Origin: an uncultured Bacillaceae bacterium
GTDB lineage: Bacteria; Bacillota; Bacilli; Bacillales; Cytobacillaceae
DNA length: 7,854 nucleotides
Assembly (NCBI GenBank): GCA_937995745.1
Contig: CALKIU010000071.1
Location: 1 to 7,854, forward strand
Reading direction: 5' to 3'
How positions within the stretch are numbered: position 1 is the first letter of the stretch; the number at the start of each line of letters is the position of its first letter. Made by a program: the position numbers and the translations under genes. A model generated the notes under the pieces. That model did not search any database. It was given only the letters and a program-made list of their open reading frames with translations, and was not told the DNA's origin. Of this stretch, positions 1-5,960 are shown piece by piece.

Positions 1-13
1 AGAATAAATTGGA

Positions 14-50
14 AAAGTCCGGCGATATGAGGAAAGCGCGGACTTTTTTT
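14..50 (+). terminator. Intrinsic terminator of the gene left of the window
   Basis: AAAGTCCG (14-21) pairs with CGGACTTT (39-46), and CG (23-24) with CG (37-38) past a one-base bulge. A run of seven T (44-50) overlaps the right arm. It would end transcription from an upstream plus-strand gene. By operon convention this could be nosZ, but that gene is not visible here. Its presence implies that nosD has its own promoter or relies on readthrough. Confidence 0.75.
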
Positions 51-97
51 GTGTTTGCGGTGGAAAGCCCGGGACGATTTTGCCGCATTTTTTGCCG

Positions 98-115
98 TTT
101 CACAAAAAAATCACA
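98..115 (-). promoter_or_regulatory. Candidate ResD-type tandem binding site upstream of nosD
   Basis: Read on the minus strand, 106-98 is TTTGTGAAA, which matches 8 of 9 positions of the ResD consensus TTTGTGAAT as I recall it from B. subtilis. A second TGTGA core lies at 115-111, exactly 11 bp (one helical turn) from the first (104-100). The pair sits just upstream of a TTGACA at 130-135, the usual place for an activator. ResD control of anaerobic respiration genes is established in Bacillus. Its action here is inferred. Confidence 0.35.
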
Positions 116-129
116 CTTCATTTGTTTTT

Positions 130-158
130 TTGACACATCCCCGTGTTACTGTAAGAAA
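130..158 (+). promoter_or_regulatory. Weak candidate promoter for the nos operon
   Basis: A perfect -35 hexamer TTGACA is at 130-135. No good -10 follows: TGTAAG (150-155) has 14-bp spacing and TAAGAA (152-157) has 16-bp spacing. A poor -10 would fit an activator-dependent promoter, but the transcript would then start almost at the nosD Shine-Dalgarno (166-171). The TTGACA could therefore be coincidental. Confidence 0.3.
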
Positions 159-177
159 AAGGAAAAAGGAGTGAAAA

Positions 178-1563
178 ATGGAAAAACAAACATTTGTTGT
201 TCGTCCGGTACTTTTTCCTATTTTGATCTGTCTCCTTTTTGCCACGGGTGTACTATCTGTTCAAGCAGCCAAGGTTGGGGAGAAGGTAAATGCCGGCAGC
301 AATGTTGTTTCGGCAAAATCTCTCCAAAAGATCATTGATCGGGCGGAAAGGGGGGAAACGATTCAATTAAAACCGGGAATTTACAAAGGGCCGGTCCGCA
401 TTGACAAACCATTGGCGCTTGCCGGCAGCAAGGAAACGGTTGTGGACGGCGGAGGAAACGGCCATGTGATTGCTGTTCACTCGGGGGATGTGACAATTCA
501 AGGGCTGACGATTCAAAACAGTGGAAAAAGAAATGAGGACAGCGGCATTTTTGTGGACGACGGGGCCCGGGTCATTTTAAAAAACAATGTGTTAAAAGAT
601 GTTCATTTTGGCGTTTACATAAAAAACGGGACGGGCGTCACAGTGTCGGGAAATGAGATTATTGGCGGGAGCGGCCATTTTTCCGCAAAAGGAAACGGAA
701 TTCACATTTTTAAAGGAACAGACAATGTAATTGAGAATAACTGCATCGAAGGCGTGCAAGACGGGATCTATTTCGATTTTGCTTACGGCGTTGACGTCCG
801 CGGCAACGAAATCCGCCATTCGCGGTACGGCATGCATTATATGTTCAGCGAAAAGATAAAAACGGAAAACAACTTGGCCGAAAACAATATGATCGGCTTC
901 ATGATTATGGATTCCGGGGACTTGGAGTTTACCGGAAACAAGATTTATGATCAGTTTCATTTCCGCGGATTCGGCATTTATATTTATCAATCCAAGGACA
1001 TTCTGTTCCATCGAAATGAAATTGTCCGCAACAGTGTGGGAATTTCGTTTGAATGGTCTGAAAATTCGGTTTTTAGACGCAATTTGATCGCCGCGAACCA
1101 AATCGGCCTTCAATTCAGAAAAGAGAACGGGAAGAACGTGTTTACGGAAAACAATTTTGTCGGCAATATTGTTTCATCGGCCGTTGGCGGCAAAGCGTAC
1201 CGGCTCGATGACGGACGAAAAGGAAATTATTGGGATGACTATAAAGGCTATGACACGGATGGAGACGGAATCGGTGACAACCCGTACCGGGCCGGTTCCG
1301 TATATGATGCGCTGCTCAAATGGCAGCCCCATTGGCAATTTTACTTTGAAAGCCCCGCTGTCATGATGTGGACAAGGGCGGAAGCGATGTTTCCGACGAA
1401 TCCCCATGCGCCCGTTTATGATGACCATCCGCTTGTCCGACCCGTCCGTATTTGGAACGGAAGGGGGGCGGAGAGCGGCATAAACGGCGGTTTGCTTTTA
1501 TCGGGGCTCGTGATGTTTGCCGTTTCACTGGCTATTTTTTTAAAAGGGAGGAAGGGTATATGA
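178..1563 (+). CDS. nosD: NosD, beta-helix copper-maturation protein for nitrous oxide reductase
   Basis: NosD is the extracytoplasmic part of the NosDFY complex that assembles the copper sites of N2O reductase. It receives copper from NosL and is driven by the NosF ATPase through NosY. The 461-residue protein starts with a signal peptide (hydrophobic about 10-28, likely cleaved after VQA at 30). A long array of parallel beta-helix (PbH1/CASH) repeats follows, about 45-340, with recurring G-x-x-I/V and NNxI patterns. The family hallmark NYWDDY is at 350-355, followed by DTDGDGIGD (359-367), which looks like a calcium-loop motif. A transmembrane segment at about 437-456 followed by KGRK would anchor it in the membrane, as expected without an outer membrane. 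The start is supported by GGAG at 168-171, 6 nt before ATG. The stop overlaps the nosL start (ATGA). Confidence 0.95.
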   Translation: MEKQTFVVRPVLFPILICLLFATGVLSVQAAKVGEKVNAGSNVVSAKSLQKIIDRAERGETIQLKPGIYKGPVRIDKPLALAGSKETVVDGGGNGHVIAVHSGDVTIQGLTIQNSGKRNEDSGIFVDDGARVILKNNVLKDVHFGVYIKNGTGVTVSGNEIIGGSGHFSAKGNGIHIFKGTDNVIENNCIEGVQDGIYFDFAYGVDVRGNEIRHSRYGMHYMFSEKIKTENNLAENNMIGFMIMDSGDLEFTGNKIYDQFHFRGFGIYIYQSKDILFHRNEIVRNSVGISFEWSENSVFRRNLIAANQIGLQFRKENGKNVFTENNFVGNIVSSAVGGKAYRLDDGRKGNYWDDYKGYDTDGDGIGDNPYRAGSVYDALLKWQPHWQFYFESPAVMMWTRAEAMFPTNPHAPVYDDHPLVRPVRIWNGRGAESGINGGLLLSGLVMFAVSLAIFLKGRKGI

Positions 1564-2147
1564 AAAGATTCGTGTTTATCGCTCTCATGTTTGCGGCGCT
1601 CGTTCTTGCGGGATGCGCGGCGGAGGAAGTATACCAGCCTGTTGAAATCGATCCGGAAGTGGACGTTTGCGATGTTTGCAACATGAATATTGCCCATGAG
1701 TTTTATGCGACTGAACTTATTGCCAAAGACGGAAAGGTTTATAAATTTGATGATCTCGGCTGCTTAATGAAATTTGTCAACGTGGAGAAGACGCTGTCCA
1801 AAGATGAAATCGCAAAGCAGTATGTCCGCGATGTGGATACGGGAGAATGGGTCGAATTGGAAGATGCCTATTATGTTTACTATGACGAAATTTGGACGCC
1901 GATGGCTCATGGCGTGATCAGTTTTAAAGAGAAAGAGTCGGCCGAGAAATATATTGAGAAAATCGGAAACGGGGAGCTCTACGATTATGAAAAGCTCCTG
2001 AAACATGAATTTAAGTACGGAAAACACAAGCATAAGGATCACGGGGAGCATGGACATGGGGATCAACAGGACGGCGGGGAACAGGATGATCATGACGACG
2101 GCGGAGAACATGGAAATCATGATGAGCACGGGGAGCATGATGAATGA
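1560..2147 (+). CDS. nosL: NosL, Cu(I)-binding lipoprotein with His-rich tail
   Basis: NosL is the outer-surface copper chaperone that donates Cu(I) to the NosDFY apparatus. The 195-residue product begins with a lipoprotein signal, lipobox L16-A17-G18-C19, so lipidation at Cys19 would tether it to the membrane. The metal motif is C37-x-x-C40-N41-M42. Most homologues have CxxCGM, so Asn replaces Gly here. Other family features are FDDLGCLMKF (63-72) and MAHGVISF (115-122), with His117 a possible ligand. The C-terminal 41 residues (155-195) carry 10 His and 15 Asp/Glu and look like an added metal-binding tail. I chose ATG 1560 over an earlier in-frame start at 1452. It has a GGGAGGAAGGG-type RBS (1545-1555), it gives a complete lipoprotein signal, and it overlaps the nosD stop by ATGA. 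Confidence 0.94.
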   Translation: MKRFVFIALMFAALVLAGCAAEEVYQPVEIDPEVDVCDVCNMNIAHEFYATELIAKDGKVYKFDDLGCLMKFVNVEKTLSKDEIAKQYVRDVDTGEWVELEDAYYVYYDEIWTPMAHGVISFKEKESAEKYIEKIGNGELYDYEKLLKHEFKYGKHKHKDHGEHGHGDQQDGGEQDDHDDGGEHGNHDEHGEHDE

Positions 2148-3013
2148 GCGTGATTCATGTTGCCGCAAACCAGTTGACGCTCATCATGCGCAGCAAGTGG
2201 CTTGCGGCATGCAGCTTCGTATTTGTGGCACTGGCGTTTTTGGTCACTTATTTTACGCCGACCGGGGGTGCCGGATACGGCGGGTTTAACCGAATGACAG
2301 CGAGCATGCTGAATATTACATTATTTGTCATCCCCCTTATTGCCCTTTTGCTCGGAGCACTGTTTCTGGCCGGAGAAAAAGAGGACGGCGGTTTGCATCT
2401 CCTTCTAACTTATCCGGTGTCGCGCGCCTCTTTGATACTGGGAAAGTTTCTCGGGTTTTTGCTTGCTTTGGGAGCTGTGTTGGCCGGCGGCTGCGCAGTT
2501 TCTTTTCTGGCGGCCGCCTTTATCAACGGACGGGCTTCACCGGCGGTCATTATCAAGTTTTATTTGCTGGCTTTTTTGTTGGCGGCCATGTTTTTGGCCG
2601 TCGCCGTTTTGGCGGGAATTTGGGCGCAAACGAGGTTGCAGGCATTGGGGGCAAGTTTGGCGCTTTGGGCGTTTACGGTCATCTTTTATGAGTTTCTCAT
2701 CATGGGGATCAGTTTGTTTTTGGCCAATGAATGGGTTGTGCCCTTTCTGGCTCTTTCTGTTTTTCTTAATCCCGCCGAGCTCATCCGGGTGTGGATCATT
2801 CTTATGTTTGACGGAGGAGCCGTCTTTGGTCCGGCCTTCTATGATTGGGCGCGCTGGGCAAACAGCCCCCCCGGACTGTTCTTTTTCGGAGCCGCCGCCG
2901 TTCTTTGGGTCATCTTCCCATTGGCCGCAGCCAATCTGTTATTGAAAAAGGAGGTTGGGCATGACTCATTACGAATGGATCCGGTTTCAGTCCATCGGCA
3001 AGAGGTTCAGTAA
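2144..3013 (+). CDS. nosY: NosY, ABC-2 type permease of the NosDFY complex
   Basis: NosY is the membrane subunit that transmits ATP hydrolysis by NosF to NosD during copper-site assembly of N2O reductase. The 289-residue protein has six predicted transmembrane segments, about 20-38, 55-77, 102-128, 137-160, 165-195 and 244-267. The loop after the second segment reads LAGEKEDGGLHLLLTYPVSR, ending in PVSR at 91-94, which is typical of ABC-2 permeases of this group. The start overlaps the nosL stop (ATGA, 2144-2147). The RBS GGGAG (2131-2135) is embedded in the His-tail codons of nosL, so translational coupling is likely. The last 17 codons overlap nosF in another frame. Identification rests on topology plus its place between nosL and nosF. 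Confidence 0.92.
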   Translation: MSVIHVAANQLTLIMRSKWLAACSFVFVALAFLVTYFTPTGGAGYGGFNRMTASMLNITLFVIPLIALLLGALFLAGEKEDGGLHLLLTYPVSRASLILGKFLGFLLALGAVLAGGCAVSFLAAAFINGRASPAVIIKFYLLAFLLAAMFLAVAVLAGIWAQTRLQALGASLALWAFTVIFYEFLIMGISLFLANEWVVPFLALSVFLNPAELIRVWIILMFDGGAVFGPAFYDWARWANSPPGLFFFGAAAVLWVIFPLAAANLLLKKEVGHDSLRMDPVSVHRQEVQ

Positions 3014-3698
3014 GGATCACTATATCGGAAATGCCGATTTGGCGTTAAGGCGCGGGGAAATATTTGCTTTGTGCGGGGGAAACGGCGCCGGGAAGAGCAC
3101 GTTTATAAAAATCATTACGGGTATCATGAAAGGAACAAGCGGAAAAGTGATCGTGAACGGGAAAGCGGTCAATACGGGCAGTCAAAGTTACAAAAAGTTG
3201 TTTTCTTATATGCCGGACCACTTGGTGTTTCCTCCTCAGTTGACCGGTGAAGAAGCGCTGAAATTTTTGGCAAAGCTGCGGAAAATAAAGCCGGAAAGAG
3301 TGGACGAAATGTTGAAGTTGACCGGATTGTATGAGGTGAAGGACCGGCCGGTGAAGCATTATTCGAAAGGAATGGAACAGCGCCTGTTGTTTGCCCAGGC
3401 CCTTTTGCCCGATGCCCCTCTTTTGATTTTGGATGAGCCGACGAACGGTCTGGATCCGTATTGGTTTTTCCGTTTCAAAGAAATATTGCGGGAGGAAAAA
3501 CAAAGGGGAAAAACGATCCTGTTTACTACCCATGTTCTTTCTCTGGTTGAAGAAATCGCCGATCGGGCCGCTTTTATGGAAAACGGGAAAATCGTCCGGC
3601 AAGGTTCCGTGCAGGAAATGGTATGGCAGGACGGGAAAAAGATGTCGCTCGAACAGCTATTTTTTGCAAAACAGCGGGGAAAGGTCGTCCCTTTATGA
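2961..3698 (+). CDS. nosF: NosF, ATP-binding subunit of the NosDFY complex
   Basis: This cytoplasmic ABC ATPase powers NosDY. All core motifs are present in 245 residues: Walker A GGNGAGKST (39-47), signature YSKGMEQR (134-141), Walker B LLILDE (154-159, catalytic Glu159), D-loop around D165, and switch His191 in TTH. At the Q-loop position the sequence is YMPDH, with Asp86 where most ABC ATPases have Gln. The start is ATG 2961, six nt after AAAGGAGG (2947-2954). The upstream in-frame TTG at 2955 directly abuts the RBS and cannot be the initiator. The first 53 bp overlap the end of nosY out of frame. The protein is shorter than proteobacterial NosF (about 300 residues), and the frame stays open for 52 codons after its TGA. 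Confidence 0.94.
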   Translation: MTHYEWIRFQSIGKRFSKDHYIGNADLALRRGEIFALCGGNGAGKSTFIKIITGIMKGTSGKVIVNGKAVNTGSQSYKKLFSYMPDHLVFPPQLTGEEALKFLAKLRKIKPERVDEMLKLTGLYEVKDRPVKHYSKGMEQRLLFAQALLPDAPLLILDEPTNGLDPYWFFRFKEILREEKQRGKTILFTTHVLSLVEEIADRAAFMENGKIVRQGSVQEMVWQDGKKMSLEQLFFAKQRGKVVPL

Positions 3699-3747
3699 AA
3701 GCTGTCCCGCCGGCGCCGGGAAGATCCGGCCGTTCCGTCGCCGGTGC

Positions 3748-3900
3748 ATGAACCGGGTAAATCTTTATCCCCCGCTGAAAAATTTCCCGGGGAATGCTTG
3801 CCGGTTTTTGCGGAAAAACCGGCGCCGCAAACTGTGCTGCATCTATTGCCGGCGTAACAGTCAGGCGGGGATTTTGTGTTTTTGCGGGGAGGCGGAATGA
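3748..3900 (+). CDS. Doubtful 50-codon Cys-rich ORF at the end of the nos operon
   Basis: I do not recognise this protein. It would be basic in the middle (RKNRRRK, 22-28) and Cys-rich: C18, C30, C31, C34, C44, C46, including CCIYC (30-34) and CFC (44-46). That spacing could hold zinc or copper. In its favour, it starts by an ATGA overlap with a micro-ORF that itself overlaps the nosF stop, and it ends just before the operon terminator. Against it, there is no visible Shine-Dalgarno before 3748, codon choice is unlike the neighbours (many CGG/CGC), and other frames in the same stretch are also open. It may be chance in GC-rich DNA. Confidence 0.2.
   Translation: MNRVNLYPPLKNFPGNACRFLRKNRRRKLCCIYCRRNSQAGILCFCGEAE
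3800..3823. repeat. Perfect 10-bp inverted repeat (hairpin) downstream of nosF
   Basis: GCCGGTTTTT (3800-3809) pairs fully with AAAAACCGGC (3814-3823) around the four-base loop GCGG. There is no T-run outside the stem, so it is not a standard terminator. It could stabilise the 3' end of the nos mRNA. Confidence 0.6.
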
Positions 3901-3904
3901 GACC

Positions 3905-3940
3905 ATACGCAACCTTGTGTTTAGGTTGTGTATTTTTTTT
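3905..3940 (+). terminator. Strong intrinsic terminator of the nos operon
   Basis: ATACGCAACCT (3905-3915) pairs with AGGTTGTGTAT (3923-3933) over 11 bp with one G-U pair. The loop is seven bases and eight T follow (3933-3940). It lies about 205 bp past the nosF stop, so the nos transcript has a long 3' tail. Confidence 0.92.
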
Positions 3941-4089
3941 GCTTCAGTTTAAGATGATTGCAAGAGCCGGTAAATTCAAGGCGGAAAATGATTGATCAAC
4001 AGAGAGGTTGGTTTTGCCGGAACAAGATTCACGTGAAAAAATGAAAATAGGAGCAGGCCCTGTTAACTCACGGACCGGGGAATTTTTGT
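3941..4089. other. Intergenic spacer between the nos operon and map
   Basis: Only very short frames are present, for example 13 codons from the ATG near 3953. No hairpin, repeat or RNA gene could be supported. It separates the nos terminator from the map promoter. Confidence 0.6.
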
Positions 4090-4095
4090 TATAAT
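4087..4095 (+). promoter_or_regulatory. Extended -10 promoter for map
   Basis: TGTTATAAT (4087-4095) combines a perfect TATAAT with the TGn extension, which offsets a poor -35 (CTCACG, 4067-4072, 17-bp spacing). Transcription would start near 4102 and give a leader of about 85 nt before map. Confidence 0.6.
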
Positions 4096-4185
4096 AGGGC
4101 GGAAAAGATTTGAAAGACCTGAAATATAACGGAAGATGTGAGATAATAAAAAAATGCAATAGCATGCAGAAAGGCAGGGTACCGG

Positions 4186-4941
4186 ATGATTGTTTTGAAA
4201 TCAAAAAGAGAGATTGAAAAAATGCACCGGGCGGGAAAACTGTTGGCTTCGGTACATAAAGAAATCGCCAAAATGATCCGTCCCGGGATCACGACGTGGG
4301 AAATCGAAGAATTTGTTGACGACTATTTGAGAAAACACGGGGCAATCCCGGAGCAGAAGGGATATAAAGGGTATCAATATGCAACTTGCGCCAGCATTAA
4401 TGATGAAATTTGCCACGGTTTTCCCCGCAAAAAACCTCTCAAAGAAGGGGATATTGTAACAATAGATATGGTTGTGAATTTGGACGGGGCTTTGGCTGAT
4501 TCAGCCTGGACATACGCGGTCGGAAAAATATCGGATGAGGACAAAAGGCTGATGGAGGTTACGAAAAAAGCGCTCTATATCGGAATTGAGCAGGCGGTTA
4601 TCGGCAACCGCATCGGCGACATCGGCCATGCCATCCAACAGTATGTGGAAGGAGAAGGTTTTTCCGTAGTCCGTGATTTTATCGGCCACGGAATCGGCTC
4701 CACCATTCACGAAAAACCGGATGTGCCTCATTTCGGACTTCCCGGCAAGGGCCCGCGCATCAAAGAAGGAATGGTTTTTACGATTGAACCGATGGTGAAT
4801 GCGGGAACTTATCACTTAAAAATGGATGGCAACGGCTGGACTGCCCGGACGCTCGACGGCAAAAATTCCGCCCAATTTGAACATACAATTGCCATAACAA
4901 AGGACGGGCCGCTCATTTTGACGAGCCAGGAGGATATTTGA
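4186..4941 (+). CDS. map: Type I methionine aminopeptidase
   Basis: This cytoplasmic two-metal peptidase removes the initiator methionine from nascent proteins. The 251-residue length fits a compact type Ia enzyme. All five metal ligands are present: D94 (in TIDMVV), D105 (ADSAW), H168 (GHGIG), E201 (TIEPM) and E232 (QFEHT). The substrate histidines H77 (CHGFP) and H175 (IHEKP) are also there. ATG 4186 follows a modest AAAGG (4170-4174). The gene is monocistronic, with its own promoter and terminator, and lies outside the ribosomal-protein operon where Bacillus usually keeps its essential map. It is therefore probably a second copy, which Bacillus species often have. The symbol names the family only. 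Confidence 0.93.
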   Translation: MIVLKSKREIEKMHRAGKLLASVHKEIAKMIRPGITTWEIEEFVDDYLRKHGAIPEQKGYKGYQYATCASINDEICHGFPRKKPLKEGDIVTIDMVVNLDGALADSAWTYAVGKISDEDKRLMEVTKKALYIGIEQAVIGNRIGDIGHAIQQYVEGEGFSVVRDFIGHGIGSTIHEKPDVPHFGLPGKGPRIKEGMVFTIEPMVNAGTYHLKMDGNGWTARTLDGKNSAQFEHTIAITKDGPLILTSQEDI

Positions 4942-4970
4942 AGCAGCCGTCCTCTTGCCGGCTGTTTTTT
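4941..4970 (+). terminator. Intrinsic terminator of map
   Basis: CAGCCG (4944-4949) pairs with CGGCTG (4959-4964), extended by AAG with TTT. Six T (4965-4970) follow. It starts at the last base of the map stop codon. Confidence 0.85.
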
Positions 4971-5020
4971 CCTTTTTTCCGGCATATGTCGGCGGATGTA
5001 AATGAAAAACGCGTAAATAT

Positions 5021-5068
5021 CCTTCCGGCCGTCTTTCTTTGTTTGCATTGTCCGGCGGCGCCGGAAGG
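5021..5068. repeat. 9-bp inverted repeat between convergent map and yfkK
   Basis: CCTTCCGGC (5021-5029) and GCCGGAAGG (5060-5068) are exact inverted copies 30 bp apart. It lies just past the yfkK stop on the minus strand. No T-run follows on that strand, so terminator function is uncertain. Confidence 0.5.
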
Positions 5069-5075
5069 GCAGACG

Positions 5076-5294
5076 TCATTTTTTTCTCAGCCTGCCCAAT
5101 TCTTCGACAATGGCTGTCATTTCATTCGGACTGAAACTGTCCTTTTTCATAATAAGTTCATAAATTTCTTTCAATTCGTCGTACATACCCTCATCAAAAT
5201 GGGATGCCTGAATGGCGCCGATGTTGATAAGCTTCAGTTTTTCTTTAATTTTTTCGACCATATATTCGATCGAAGGAGAAGATAAACTCATCAT
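5076..5294 (-). CDS. yfkK: DUF1128 / UPF0435 family protein (YfkK-like)
   Basis: This 72-residue protein matches the small DUF1128 (UPF0435) family of Bacillales, whose function is unknown. It has the family pattern: an N-terminal helix (EYMVEKIKEKLKLIN), a central NIGAIQASHFDE segment, then LKEIYELIMKKDSFSPNEM and an ELGRLRKK end. It is mostly helical and charged, with no signal peptide or membrane segment, so it is cytoplasmic. Two consecutive ATG codons (5294 and 5291) could start it. The minus-strand sequence AAGGCAGG upstream fits either. It is divergent from yfkJ, as in B. subtilis, and convergent with map. Confidence 0.88.
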   Translation of the reverse strand: MMSLSSPSIEYMVEKIKEKLKLINIGAIQASHFDEGMYDELKEIYELIMKKDSFSPNEMTAIVEELGRLRKK

Positions 5295-5327
5295 TGCCGA
5301 CCTGCCTTCTTTGGAAATGTTGTTTTT

Positions 5328-5333
5328 ATTATA
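5328..5333 (-). promoter_or_regulatory. Candidate -10 element for yfkK
   Basis: The minus strand reads TATAAT at 5333-5328, about 34 bp upstream of the yfkK start. The hexamer 17 bp further upstream is TAGTAA, a poor -35. A perfect TTGACA lies at 5368-5363 on the same strand but is too far (29 bp) from this -10. It would instead pair with CATAAG (5346-5341) at 16 bp. No clear promoter for yfkJ on the plus strand was seen. Confidence 0.4.
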
Positions 5334-5440
5334 ACGCGGACTTATGGAAATTACTACTTATTTGTCAATAAATTCAAAATCGGAAACTTCTCTTTTTTTG
5401 AAGAAAATGAGAAAATAGAGGAAGAGAGGGATTTTGGCAT

Positions 5441-5929
5441 ATGATAAAAGTGCTGTTTGTCTGTCTTGGCAACATTTGCCGTTCTCCAATGGCTGAAGCG
5501 ATTTTCCGCGATCTGATAAAAAAGGAGCGCATGGAAAATTATATTACTGTGGATTCAGCCGGCACCGGAAGCTGGCACATCGGTGAACCGCCCCATTGGG
5601 GGACAAGAAAAATTCTCAGGGAAAACAATATCAGTGCCGAAGGATTGATTGCCAGACAGATTAGCGCGGAAGATATAAATCGTTTTGACTATATAGTTGC
5701 GATGGATTTAAGCAATATTGAATCGATAAAAGAATTGGGAGCGGATTTTCCTGAAGGGAAGGTCACCACTCTTCTGGATTACGTTCCGGAAATAGAGGAC
5801 AAGAACATTCCCGATCCGTATTATACAGGCAATTTTACCGAAGTGTACAAATTAGTGGAAAAAGGATGCCGGAACTTGTTAGAGCACATTAAAACCGTTC
5901 ATTTTCTGAACAAAAAAATATCAAATTGA
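5441..5929 (+). CDS. yfkJ: Low-molecular-weight protein tyrosine phosphatase (YfkJ)
   Basis: This cytoplasmic enzyme removes phosphate from phosphotyrosine through a cysteinyl-phosphate intermediate. The P-loop C8-LGNIC-R14-S is at the N-terminus with catalytic Cys8 and Arg14, and the general acid D125-P126 lies in IPDPYY. In the related arginine phosphatase YwlE a threonine sits within the P-loop (CTGNTCR). Here the same position is Ile12, which points to phosphotyrosine rather than phosphoarginine. The length of 162 residues is normal. ATG 5441 follows AGAGGG (5425-5430) with a 10-nt spacer. It heads the yfkJ-yfkI-yfkH cluster, and yfkI starts 31 nt after its stop. Confidence 0.94.
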   Translation: MIKVLFVCLGNICRSPMAEAIFRDLIKKERMENYITVDSAGTGSWHIGEPPHWGTRKILRENNISAEGLIARQISAEDINRFDYIVAMDLSNIESIKELGADFPEGKVTTLLDYVPEIEDKNIPDPYYTGNFTEVYKLVEKGCRNLLEHIKTVHFLNKKISN

Positions 5930-5960
5930 CCTATTTTTGTCGGAAAGCGAGGGAGTGCAG

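Larger units (their letters stand above)
3699..3904 (+). other. Unassigned transcribed spacer after nosF with two chained micro-ORFs
   Basis: No recognised gene lies here, yet the nos transcript should run through it to the terminator at 3905. Two short frames are chained by ATGA overlaps: 3695-3751 (18 codons, starting on the nosF stop) and 3748-3900 (50 codons, ending 4 nt before the terminator hairpin). The nosF frame itself is also open to TAA 3855-3857. The stretch is GC-rich and carries a perfect 10-bp hairpin at 3800-3823. None of the frames has a convincing family match to my eye. Confidence 0.5.

Noticed and set aside
592..1113. 173-codon open frame on the minus strand inside nosD
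   Set aside because: It lies wholly inside a clear nosD gene, has no RBS or family features, and its amino-acid pattern is that of a shadow frame.
2005..2289. 94-codon plus-strand frame across the nosL-nosY junction
   Set aside because: It is a Met-rich shadow of the His-tail codons in another frame and overlaps two well-supported genes.
2955..2960. TTG at 2955 as the nosF start
   Set aside because: It touches the AGGAGG directly, leaving no spacer. ATG 2961 is six nt after it.
3574..3912. 112-codon minus-strand frame over the end of nosF and the spacer
   Set aside because: It overlaps nosF and would start within the nos terminator. It has no RBS and no recognisable features.
5937..5960. 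TTG at 5937 as the yfkI start
   Set aside because: The AGGGAG at 5950-5955 would fall inside the gene, and it fits ATG 5961 exactly.
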